Source of the DNA: a virus
Virus record (IMG/VR): IMGVR_UViG_3300013285_000082
Coordinates: 1 to 23,346 of that record
Strand: one strand, 5' to 3'
Length of the DNA stretch: 23,346 nucleotides
Part shown: piece after piece, positions 16,722-22,906 of the stretch
How positions within the stretch are numbered: the first letter of the stretch is position 1
Layout: each line of letters starts with the position of its first letter
The notes under the pieces: model-generated
What the model was told of the DNA's origin: nothing
The model's database searches: none
Seen by the model: only the letters and a program-made list of their open reading frames with translations
Position numbers and translations under genes: made by a program

Positions 16722-17384
16722 ATGGAAGCTAGATACAGAAAGAATTACCCAGGCGAGTTTGTAATTACAGAAACTAAATTTTCTGGTGGTAAAAAACACG
16801 AAAAACGTGAATGGATTAAAAATCCCATTATAAATCAACATTTATCAGGTCGTGCTGTTGCTATAGGCAGTAGTGATGATATTGCTAGATTTGACTACCG
16901 CATACTGGCAACACATCGTGGTGGATTGCTTGGTAGTTTAAAAGTTCAAACATATGGCACAAGTGAAATAGCCAGACAAATGAGGTTAGATTTTACGGTT
17001 GATACTGATTATAATAATCTAATGCCACTAGTAGAAAGTAAATATGTGGTTGATAATATTGTATACACAACTGCCAAAAATTGCACAAAACAGCCTGGTG
17101 AATTTTATTTAATACCTCAACATCCACACTTATGTACTGAAGTATTGCCAATTTATCTTGCTGCGTTTGATGGACATAATGAAGTTTATTTAATTGGATA
17201 CTGTAAAGAAATGTCGGCAGGGCATGATAATTGGATCAAACAAATTACTGATATCATAGCAGCATATGATGGCACTATGTTCATTATTGTGGGTAATGAA
17301 CTTAATATGCCAGACGAGTGGTTGTCTTGTTCTAATACAAAAACATTAACAAATAGAGATTTTGTAACTTATTGTGATGTTTGA
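16722..17384 (+). CDS. Conserved phage protein of unknown function (220 aa)
   Basis: It starts 5 nt after the adhesin stop with no clear ribosome binding site. Recognisable stretches (ARYRKNYPGEFVI, GGKKHEKREWIKNPI, GRAVAIG, HRGGLLGSLKVQTYGT, MRLDFTV) match a protein I remember as a hypothetical in T4-like marine phages, but no function is attached to it. There are no membrane segments. Composition differs from the adhesins: charged, with Cys and His (HPHLCTE, YCKE), so it is more likely a soluble cytoplasmic protein than a fibre part. Its 3' end overlaps the convergent Nudix gene by 16 nt. Confidence 0.75.
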   Translation: MEARYRKNYPGEFVITETKFSGGKKHEKREWIKNPIINQHLSGRAVAIGSSDDIARFDYRILATHRGGLLGSLKVQTYGTSEIARQMRLDFTVDTDYNNLMPLVESKYVVDNIVYTTAKNCTKQPGEFYLIPQHPHLCTEVLPIYLAAFDGHNEVYLIGYCKEMSAGHDNWIKQITDIIAAYDGTMFIIVGNELNMPDEWLSCSNTKTLTNRDFVTYCDV

Positions 17385-17806
17385 AGCTGTGTTTGTATAA
17401 TAGATATCTTATTTCGAACGGCTTCAAAATTTATTGTAGACCATAATCCGGGGTGAAGTGGTTTAGGCCAAGTTCCCGAATCAATCCAAGAATATCCTAG
17501 ATGCTCATCATTAAGAATAGGTTTAAATTCATCTGCTACAATACAAAAAAATGTATTGTATACAAATCCGTTGTCAGCACTTGTGAATTTTTCTAGGGGC
17601 ATTAGCTTAATGTAATCAGGCATTGATCCTAATTCTTCTTCACATTCTCGAACCATCGCGGCCATGATGCTTTCACCTGATTCTATTTTTCCACCTGCTA
17701 ACCCCCACGAATCAGGATGTTTAGTATCATTTCTCAATAGATATAGATAACGATTAGTAGATTGACTATAAAACCAAATGCCAACCGCTGAAATTATATT
17801 ATTCAT
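17369..17806 (-). CDS. Nudix hydrolase
   Basis: The Nudix box is complete: G39-x5-E45-x7-R53-E54-x2-E57-E58-x-G60 (GGKIESGES, then RECEEELG), counted from the chosen start; only the last hydrophobic position is Ser. The family uses these Glu residues with Mg2+ to split nucleoside diphosphates linked to another group; the substrate cannot be told from this sequence. The chosen start makes a TAATG overlap with the gp15 stop, the same junction as between gp14 and gp15, and begins at MNNIISAVGIWFY as Nudix domains usually do. An in-frame ATG at 17824 has GGAGG only 3 nt upstream and would add six residues. The gene lies third in a neck and tail operon, so it is probably expressed late, unusual for a nucleotide-pool enzyme. 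Confidence 0.85.
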   Translation of the reverse strand: MNNIISAVGIWFYSQSTNRYLYLLRNDTKHPDSWGLAGGKIESGESIMAAMVRECEEELGSMPDYIKLMPLEKFTSADNGFVYNTFFCIVADEFKPILNDEHLGYSWIDSGTWPKPLHPGLWSTINFEAVRNKISIIQTQLQTSQ

Positions 17807-19206
17807 TAGATGATTAGGCTCCATTGGCCTCCGGAATATTGCCCTTGGTATGATTTAACCCAGTTATAACCTGTCCATTTATATTGTATCTCGGTTACTA
17901 TGTTTGTAACGTATTGTGTATTTACGGGGCTTGACTGAGAATCAAAAGTAATTACCCATCTTGTGCCATCATACTGTATAATATCATTAGGATACGCAAC
18001 TAAAATTTCACCTGACGTGCCCGCCCATGCTTGTGCGTAGCCGTTGCTACTGCCAGTTGATTCAGTCAACAGATATCTTTGTCCTATAGCAGCAGAAGGT
18101 AATCCTTCGCCAGGTCCACTAACCCGAGGGTTGATAACTGAGCTTACAGGAGGCAGTGTGTTAGCGGGAATAGATTCAGGAATTACTGAAAATAGTAAAA
18201 ATTGATCATTTGTGAGATCAAAACTTACATTGCCATACACTTGACTACCATCTTCCTGAGTTAAGGCGACTACACTAATGCCAGGTCGTAACATTCCATA
18301 CATATTAACGACAGGAGTCCATAATACATTACTTGGTTCAACTGGATTAGGAGGAAGTAATTGTTGGTTATTCTCGTCAACTATAGCTGATCGTTCTAAA
18401 ATTTGTAATTTATTACCTATTAATACTACTTGATAGCCATACGGCGTAATGTACTGCCTAGTTCCAAGTAACAAGTCATTATCGGCAATAGCGTTGACTA
18501 AATCACCTGATCCATCAAATACAGAGGCAATAATAGTTTCAACAATTCCTAGTTTCTTAACTTTAGCTGGCAATGATAACCATATAGGCAGAGAAAATTT
18601 AATGGTAGAAATGTCAATAGGGTCTTCTGTGCCTTGAGGAATGCTACGGCTCGACCAGCCCGTTGAAACCAATTCAACAATACTTAAACTAGACCAATCT
18701 AGGAAGTTATCAGTGCTTTGTATCTCAAGACTAGGATTAAATAAAGGCAATATTTGTTCCATCAACTGCATTTTTTGGTTAGTATTACTGGTCCAAATAT
18801 CTAAATTGATTGATAATTTGTACGGAGCAGGCATGTATCGTTCAACAGTAAAAGCATTGCCTTGTGTAGTTTCATAGGTGCCCGTTGCTTCATCATACTC
18901 ACGTTGCCTAATTGATTTGTTGTCAACATAAGTTGGGTTCTGCATACGGGCACGATCAAAATCTAGGCCCGTAATATGAAATGTCATTAACGGAGTAGAT
19001 GGCATGTTACTTGCGCTATTTTCCTGGAGAATAGTTTGAACTTGTCTTGTGCTGTCTCCATATCTAACGGGCACACGATATAATGTATCACCTGTATTAG
19101 GAGCGCCAGCCTCATTTCTTCCAAATTCTACTTGAAATCCAGAAAACATTCTAGCGAATTGCGTTAGGTAACGACGAACTTGCCCGTCGAAAAAGTATTG
19201 TTGCAT
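17806..19206 (-). CDS. 15: T4 gp15-like tail sheath stabiliser / tail completion protein, extended (466 aa)
   Basis: In T4, gp15 forms a ring on top of the contractile tail and binds it to the neck. Residues 1-~230 match its pattern from memory: YFFDGQVRRYLTQFARMFS, YRVPVRYGD, a central PAPYKLSINLDIWTSN and MEQILPLFNPSLEIQ, ending IKFSLPIWLSLP. T4 gp15 is about 272 residues; here ~200 more follow. Residues ~369-430 (IGQRYLLTE, NDIIQYDGTRWVITFDS) and 431-466 (IQYKWTGYNWVKSY) look like small structural modules often used to decorate phage proteins. The start overlaps the gp14 stop (TAATG), with AAGGG upstream. The assignment rests on motif memory plus the gp14 neighbour. Confidence 0.78.
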   Translation of the reverse strand: MQQYFFDGQVRRYLTQFARMFSGFQVEFGRNEAGAPNTGDTLYRVPVRYGDSTRQVQTILQENSASNMPSTPLMTFHITGLDFDRARMQNPTYVDNKSIRQREYDEATGTYETTQGNAFTVERYMPAPYKLSINLDIWTSNTNQKMQLMEQILPLFNPSLEIQSTDNFLDWSSLSIVELVSTGWSSRSIPQGTEDPIDISTIKFSLPIWLSLPAKVKKLGIVETIIASVFDGSGDLVNAIADNDLLLGTRQYITPYGYQVVLIGNKLQILERSAIVDENNQQLLPPNPVEPSNVLWTPVVNMYGMLRPGISVVALTQEDGSQVYGNVSFDLTNDQFLLFSVIPESIPANTLPPVSSVINPRVSGPGEGLPSAAIGQRYLLTESTGSSNGYAQAWAGTSGEILVAYPNDIIQYDGTRWVITFDSQSSPVNTQYVTNIVTEIQYKWTGYNWVKSYQGQYSGGQWSLII

Positions 19207-20558
19207 TATCGCCCTTTAGGTCTTGGTTTAGGTGTTAAATTGCCGCCTTGATTACCGTTATCAGCTTCTGGTTTAAGCAATTCTGATAATGATTGACGAG
19301 AAGGAATATTACCCTGGTCGGTTGTATTTACCGTATATGTATTATTAACGAACGAACTACGCTGAGTTCCATTTGCCGGGCCCCAATCTAATGGTGTGCG
19401 AACATCTTCGCTGATGGCTAGCCAGTTTGCGCCACTAAATCTAAATAGGCGATTTGGATAATAATCTAAGCGCAGGCAGTAATCTCCTTTGCTAGGAGTT
19501 AATGGAAAACTAACTCCGGGTGTAACCGGCAATCCATTTGGAGCCAACTTATCACCTGTCAAATAACCCATTGTCCAGCCAAAATCAGTAGGGGTATTAC
19601 CTTCACCAGACTGTGCGCCGTCTACTGTGGGATTAGTTTGGTCAGCAAACAACCCCTGCCCGCTAGGCTGGTCATTTGGTGTGGTTGGCAATATATAAAA
19701 TGACACGTTATCATATCCTGATTGTGGAACTTCAATGTTTGCTTGTACAACTAACGCATCATTGATAGCTAATTCTTTGTTTCTTGTTGAATTAACATCA
19801 CCCATTGTAGTTGGTTTTTCAATTAGTGCCCAGTAATTTGGATCGTTGATATCAGTGCCAGGCGGTACATTTTTTGTTGATTCATAATATTTTCCACCGT
19901 TATCAACTACCATTCCTTGTGGATAAAAGTTTCCATTATCCCAAATATTGTCTGGCATTAGCGGCAGATTGATGATTTGTTGGTATTCCTGGGCATTGAC
20001 CATAGGCGTGGCTTGTACACGCCATATATGAGGCAACCAGGTTTGGCTATATCCTTCTGCAGCAAAAGCTGCGTCCTGTATAACATAATACTTAGGTAAT
20101 GCTCTTGTAATATTTTGATTTAATGGGTTATAATCCTTCATATTGGGCAATTCTAGCACATCGCCAGTCATTAATTTACGCCCAAATGTATCAATCATGT
20201 CATTGTAGTGAAATGTAATGTACAGTGTATCGTTGTTTAAAAATAACCCAAATTGAGACAAGTTAAAGTTGATATCTTGCATCATGTATACGCCACGCAT
20301 GACATAAATGTTAGGGTCATACGCCCGATCACGGTTTTCTAACAGTAGCAAATCTTCGATAAACAGTGGATTTGTCGAGGTATATACTGGCAAAGTTGCA
20401 TCTTTATTTCCGGGATTGTCAGTGGTGTCTACAATTGGTCCCATGTACTTGTGTACATACATATCAAGACCTCCAACTGTATATCGTTCAGATATGATAC
20501 GATCTAAATACTGGTAATCATTGGTTCGATTAGGACGATAGAGGCTGAGTCTTGGCAT
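19206..20558 (-). CDS. 14: T4 gp14-like neck protein, extended (450 aa)
   Basis: Gp14 forms part of the neck through which DNA leaves the T4 head. The first ~200 residues match the family: DYQYLDRIISERYTVGGLDMYV, FIEDLLLLENRDRAY, LSQFGLFLNNDTLYITF, MTGDVLELP and a PHIWRV strand. T4 gp14 is about 256 residues; this one has ~200 extra. At ~206-246, GNFYPQGMVVDNGGKYYES ... PPGTDINDPNYWAL resembles the small CBM5/12-type fold (Y-x-x-G-x-x-V, G-x-x-Y, PGT, W). At ~380-405, YPNRLFRFSGANW is another common phage module, and the tail is NLTPKPRPKGR. It is the first gene of the minus-strand operon. The ATG has no ribosome binding site and follows a TAAATA box by 7 nt. Gp14 is favoured over other neck proteins because gp15 follows it. 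Confidence 0.72.
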   Translation of the reverse strand: MPRLSLYRPNRTNDYQYLDRIISERYTVGGLDMYVHKYMGPIVDTTDNPGNKDATLPVYTSTNPLFIEDLLLLENRDRAYDPNIYVMRGVYMMQDINFNLSQFGLFLNNDTLYITFHYNDMIDTFGRKLMTGDVLELPNMKDYNPLNQNITRALPKYYVIQDAAFAAEGYSQTWLPHIWRVQATPMVNAQEYQQIINLPLMPDNIWDNGNFYPQGMVVDNGGKYYESTKNVPPGTDINDPNYWALIEKPTTMGDVNSTRNKELAINDALVVQANIEVPQSGYDNVSFYILPTTPNDQPSGQGLFADQTNPTVDGAQSGEGNTPTDFGWTMGYLTGDKLAPNGLPVTPGVSFPLTPSKGDYCLRLDYYPNRLFRFSGANWLAISEDVRTPLDWGPANGTQRSSFVNNTYTVNTTDQGNIPSRQSLSELLKPEADNGNQGGNLTPKPRPKGR

Positions 20559-20564
20559 AGTCTA

Positions 20565-20572
20565 GTATTTAG
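20565..20572 (-). promoter_or_regulatory. Candidate late promoter of the gp14-gp15-Nudix operon
   Basis: On the minus strand CTAAATAC runs 20572-20565 within AACTAAATACTAG, the same 13 nt as before the propeller gene (14299-14311). TAAATA ends 7 nt before the gp14 ATG, which predicts a 0-2 nt leader. It lies back to back with the sigma70-type promoter at 20584, so the 60-nt gap 20559-20618 is a divergent late/early control region. Confidence 0.55.
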
Positions 20573-20583
20573 TTAGGATTCAA

Positions 20584-20612
20584 TTGACAATTAATTAGAA
20601 AATACATATAAT
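20584..20612 (+). promoter_or_regulatory. Consensus sigma70 promoter abutting a start codon
   Basis: TTGACA (20584-20589), 17 nt, TATAAT (20607-20612): 12 of 12 consensus bases with ideal spacing. The expected transcription start, 7 nt after the -10, is base 20619, the A of the ATG. An AATTG-A-CAATT inverted repeat (20583-20593) covers the -35. This is typical of a host-polymerase early promoter. Confidence 0.85.
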
Positions 20613-20618
20613 TACTGC

Positions 20619-20870
20619 ATGGATGAAATTTTAGAACGACTATCAATTGCCGAAAAACAGCTTCACGGAGTTAGAAATAAAGTGGCACTCCGTGATCTTC
20701 AAAAAATGATAAGAAACATTGACACTGTTGTTAAAGAAATCAGTAGGGAATCAGTGGAATGTAGGAGACTTAAAAAGAATACAGTAAGATACAATGACTT
20801 AAAGACATCAGCAGTAACTCTACTAGATAACTTGGATCATCACATAATCTTTGCGATGTTATTAAGTTGA
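20619..20870 (+). CDS. Small helical phage protein of unknown function (83 aa)
   Basis: The protein is highly charged and predicted helical: DEILERLSIAEKQLHGVRNK with heptad-like spacing, then RDLQKMIRNIDTVVKEIS, CRRLKKNTVRY, ending HHIIFAMLLS. A short coiled coil or three-helix bundle is likely. I recall similar small proteins from T4-like marine phages, without known function. There is no ribosome binding site; the start codon sits where transcription from the consensus promoter should begin. Expression is probably early and from a leaderless mRNA. The stop codon lies inside the -35 of the next gene's promoter. Confidence 0.75.
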   Translation: MDEILERLSIAEKQLHGVRNKVALRDLQKMIRNIDTVVKEISRESVECRRLKKNTVRYNDLKTSAVTLLDNLDHHIIFAMLLS

Positions 20871-20895
20871 CATTTTTTAACAAATAGGCTATAAT
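20867..20895 (+). promoter_or_regulatory. Second consensus sigma70 promoter abutting a start codon
   Basis: TTGACA (20867-20872) overlaps the stop of the 83-aa gene; after 17 nt comes TATAAT (20890-20895). The match is again 12 of 12. The predicted start, 7 nt after the -10, is base 20902, the A of the ATG. A second TATAAT at 20895-20900 is too close to the ATG to add a useful start. Confidence 0.85.
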
Positions 20896-20901
20896 ATAAT
20901 T

Positions 20902-22047
20902 ATGAAAAAACTATCAACCACAATCAAACGACTAGTCCCGCGCGGAGAGGATGCCAAATTTATTGGCTCAGAGCCTGAGTGGCTTACTCAACCCACTGAT
21001 GATACTCGTGTTGGAACTCTAGCCAAAGCACTCAATTGGTACAATTACTCCTATGGTCGCAAAGATGCCAAGGATCTAATTATTCAATATTTTGAGGTTA
21101 ATAAAAGAGCTAAAGAAGTAAAACTGATGCGCGGCATTCCAGATAGTCGTGTAAAAACAACAACAGGTTGGATCTGTAGAATGTCAGTTATGGGTCTACA
21201 ATTGAAAGATTATGAACAATCTATTCTAGATGAGCATCTTGGTGAATTATTAGCCGGCAAACAAGAAGAACAAAAAGTTGCTGCTACCTCAGAAGAAACT
21301 GCTCAACAAAAGCTAACTATTCAAGATCATCTTCGAGAAAAAGCAAGTGAATGTGCAGCAGAACTTGATGGCATGTATGATGATTTTATTGATGCAGATG
21401 CTAAAATGTCGGCAAATTTCAAGCCTATCGCACTAATTCGTGGCATGAATATTGCTATTCAAATGATTCCTCATATTACTGCAGTTTGGAAATTGCGGCT
21501 TGCGGAACTAGAAGAAGTCGTAGAAGGTAAAGATCCACAATTGGTTGAAGGATATAGCCATCTTACTAAAACTCAGTTAAAAAGCTGTGTAAAATTCTGT
21601 GAAACTGTACTCGCGGACTGCCAATCATATATTTCACTCAAGAAAGTAGAACGTAAGCCTCGTGCCAAAAAGGCAGTGAGTCCAGAAAAAGTGGCATTGA
21701 AGTTCAAATATCTCAAGGAATTTGCTGAACTTGGACTTAAATCCCTACCTGCCACAAGTCTGGTGGGTGCGTCAGAAGCATTCATTTATGACACGTTAAA
21801 GCGTAAGTTGATCTATGTTATCGCAGACGCACACGCGGGAACATTTACAATCAAAGGATCATCTCTGCTTGCATTTGATGCGCTGGCAACGGTACAAAAG
21901 ACCCTAAGAAAACCCGATATTATTCTTAAAGAATTACTAAAGGTCGGCAAACCAGCGATGCGTAAAATATTCAAAGACATAAAAGCTACTGAAATCAAAT
22001 ACATGGGTCGCAGCAATGATCATTTAGTAATTCTAAAGGCGTGGTAA
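20902..22047 (+). CDS. Conserved phage protein of unknown function (381 aa)
   Basis: No known catalytic motif is recognised. Visible regions: a basic N-terminus (KKLSTTIKRLVPRGEDAKF); a helical stretch (WYNYSYGRKDAKDLIIQYFE); a charged, probably coiled-coil middle at ~105-160; a Lys/Arg-rich linker at ~252-265 (KKVERKPRAKKAVSP); then a C-terminal part with SLVGASEAFIYDTLKRKL and VIADAHAGTFTIKGSSLLAF. The C-terminal pattern resembles hypothetical proteins of T4-like cyanophages. The basic linker could contact nucleic acid, but this is speculation. Its own consensus promoter, its lack of a ribosome binding site and its non-structural composition suggest an early cytoplasmic protein expressed from a leaderless mRNA. 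Confidence 0.75.
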   Translation: MKKLSTTIKRLVPRGEDAKFIGSEPEWLTQPTDDTRVGTLAKALNWYNYSYGRKDAKDLIIQYFEVNKRAKEVKLMRGIPDSRVKTTTGWICRMSVMGLQLKDYEQSILDEHLGELLAGKQEEQKVAATSEETAQQKLTIQDHLREKASECAAELDGMYDDFIDADAKMSANFKPIALIRGMNIAIQMIPHITAVWKLRLAELEEVVEGKDPQLVEGYSHLTKTQLKSCVKFCETVLADCQSYISLKKVERKPRAKKAVSPEKVALKFKYLKEFAELGLKSLPATSLVGASEAFIYDTLKRKLIYVIADAHAGTFTIKGSSLLAFDALATVQKTLRKPDIILKELLKVGKPAMRKIFKDIKATEIKYMGRSNDHLVILKAW

Positions 22048-22051
22048 TCTG

Positions 22052-22059
22052 CTAAATAT
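22052..22059 (+). promoter_or_regulatory. Candidate late promoter of gp13
   Basis: CTAAATAT lies 5 nt after the stop of the 381-aa gene. It has the same CTAAATA core as the boxes before gp14 and the propeller gene. A start about 6 nt after the box would give a ~13-nt leader that contains GGAG (22068-22071), so gp13 is expected to be translated in the ordinary way. Confidence 0.5.
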
Positions 22060-22076
22060 ATGTACATGGAGTCCAT

Positions 22077-22847
22077 ATGGCAGAGCAATCACAATCTACA
22101 CTAGAAACACTTAAACAAGATCTAATTGAATACGTTAGGCTTCAATTAGGTGATGATATTATTGATATAGAGCTGGACGCTAGCCATTACGAGTCTGCAT
22201 ATCGCAACACTATCGGTACCTATCGTCAACGTGCACAAAATGCCTATGAAGAAAGCTATACCTTCATGGAACTAGTTGCTAATGTAAACATTTATGATTT
22301 ACCGGATGAAGTTATACAGGTACGCCAAATATTCCGTAGAACATTTGGTGACTCAACCGGACCAAATGCCAGCAATTTTGATCCATTTAGCCAAGCATCA
22401 ATGAATGTTTATCTAATGAACTTCAATGTATCGGGTGGACTCGCAACATACGATTTCTATTCACAATATGTTGAACTAGCAGGTCGTATGTTCGGTGCCT
22501 ATATGAACTATACATGGAATCCGGTTACTAAAAAACTTCAGTTAATCCGTGATCCTAAAGGTTCCGGAGAGAATGTCTTGTTATGGACATACAACTTAAA
22601 GCCAGAAGTCAACTTGCTAAGTGATTACCAAATTCGTCAATGGATTCGTAATTACATGTACGCCAATTGTAAAATGATTATTGGTGATGCCCGTGAAAAA
22701 TTTGGTACTATAGCTGGTCCGCAGGGTGGAACCACATTAAATGGTGCGGCAATGAAGGCTGATGCTAAGGAATTGATGGCACAATGTCTTAAGGATTTAG
22801 TTGATTATGTAGACGGATCACAACCATTAACCTGGGTTATTGGCTAA
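22077..22847 (+). CDS. 13: T4 gp13-like neck protein (256 aa)
   Basis: In T4, gp13 and gp14 complete the head-neck after DNA packaging. The match to gp13 is seen at the N-terminus (LKQDLIEYVRLQLGDDIIDIELDASHYESAY, followed by a strand and YDLPDEVIQVRQIFRRT), in the centre (FYSQYVELAGRMFGAYMNYTWNPVTKKL), in the C-terminal helical part (WIRNYMYANCKMIIGDAREKF) and at the end (PLTWVIG, like the ILVG end of T4 gp13). T4 gp13 is about 309 residues, so this is slightly short but complete. It has GGAG 5 nt before the ATG and its own late-type box. Gp14 and gp15 lie on the other strand more than 1.5 kb away, which is not the usual arrangement. Confidence 0.75.
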   Translation: MAEQSQSTLETLKQDLIEYVRLQLGDDIIDIELDASHYESAYRNTIGTYRQRAQNAYEESYTFMELVANVNIYDLPDEVIQVRQIFRRTFGDSTGPNASNFDPFSQASMNVYLMNFNVSGGLATYDFYSQYVELAGRMFGAYMNYTWNPVTKKLQLIRDPKGSGENVLLWTYNLKPEVNLLSDYQIRQWIRNYMYANCKMIIGDAREKFGTIAGPQGGTTLNGAAMKADAKELMAQCLKDLVDYVDGSQPLTWVIG

Positions 22848-22864
22848 TTAAATAACCAAAAAGT

Positions 22865-22893
22865 TTGTTTTTTAGTATCCATTCTATTATAAT
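22865..22893 (+). promoter_or_regulatory. Sigma70-type promoter abutting the exonuclease start
   Basis: TTGTTT (22865-22870; 3 of 6 match), 17 nt, TATAAT (22888-22893; 6 of 6), then 6 nt to the ATG at 22900. The spacing equals that of the two consensus promoters at 20584 and 20867. The -10 lies within the perfect inverted repeat 22876-22906. Confidence 0.6.
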
Positions 22894-22906
22894 AATAGAA
22901 TGGATA
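22876..22906. repeat. Perfect 15-bp inverted repeat over -10 and start codon
   Basis: The arms 22876-22890 and 22892-22906 are exactly complementary around base A22891 (TATCCATTCTATTAT and its reverse complement). It covers the -10 element and the first two codons of the exonuclease gene. As DNA it could be an operator for a dimeric regulator. As RNA only the right arm would be transcribed if the start is at 22900, so an attenuator hairpin is less likely. Confidence 0.75.

Noticed and set aside
22835-22873. Possible terminator after gp13 (GGTTATT, 9-nt loop, AATAACC, later T-run)
   Set aside because: The stem is only 7 bp and AT-rich, contains the stop codon, and is followed by 10 non-T bases before the T-run; too weak to call.
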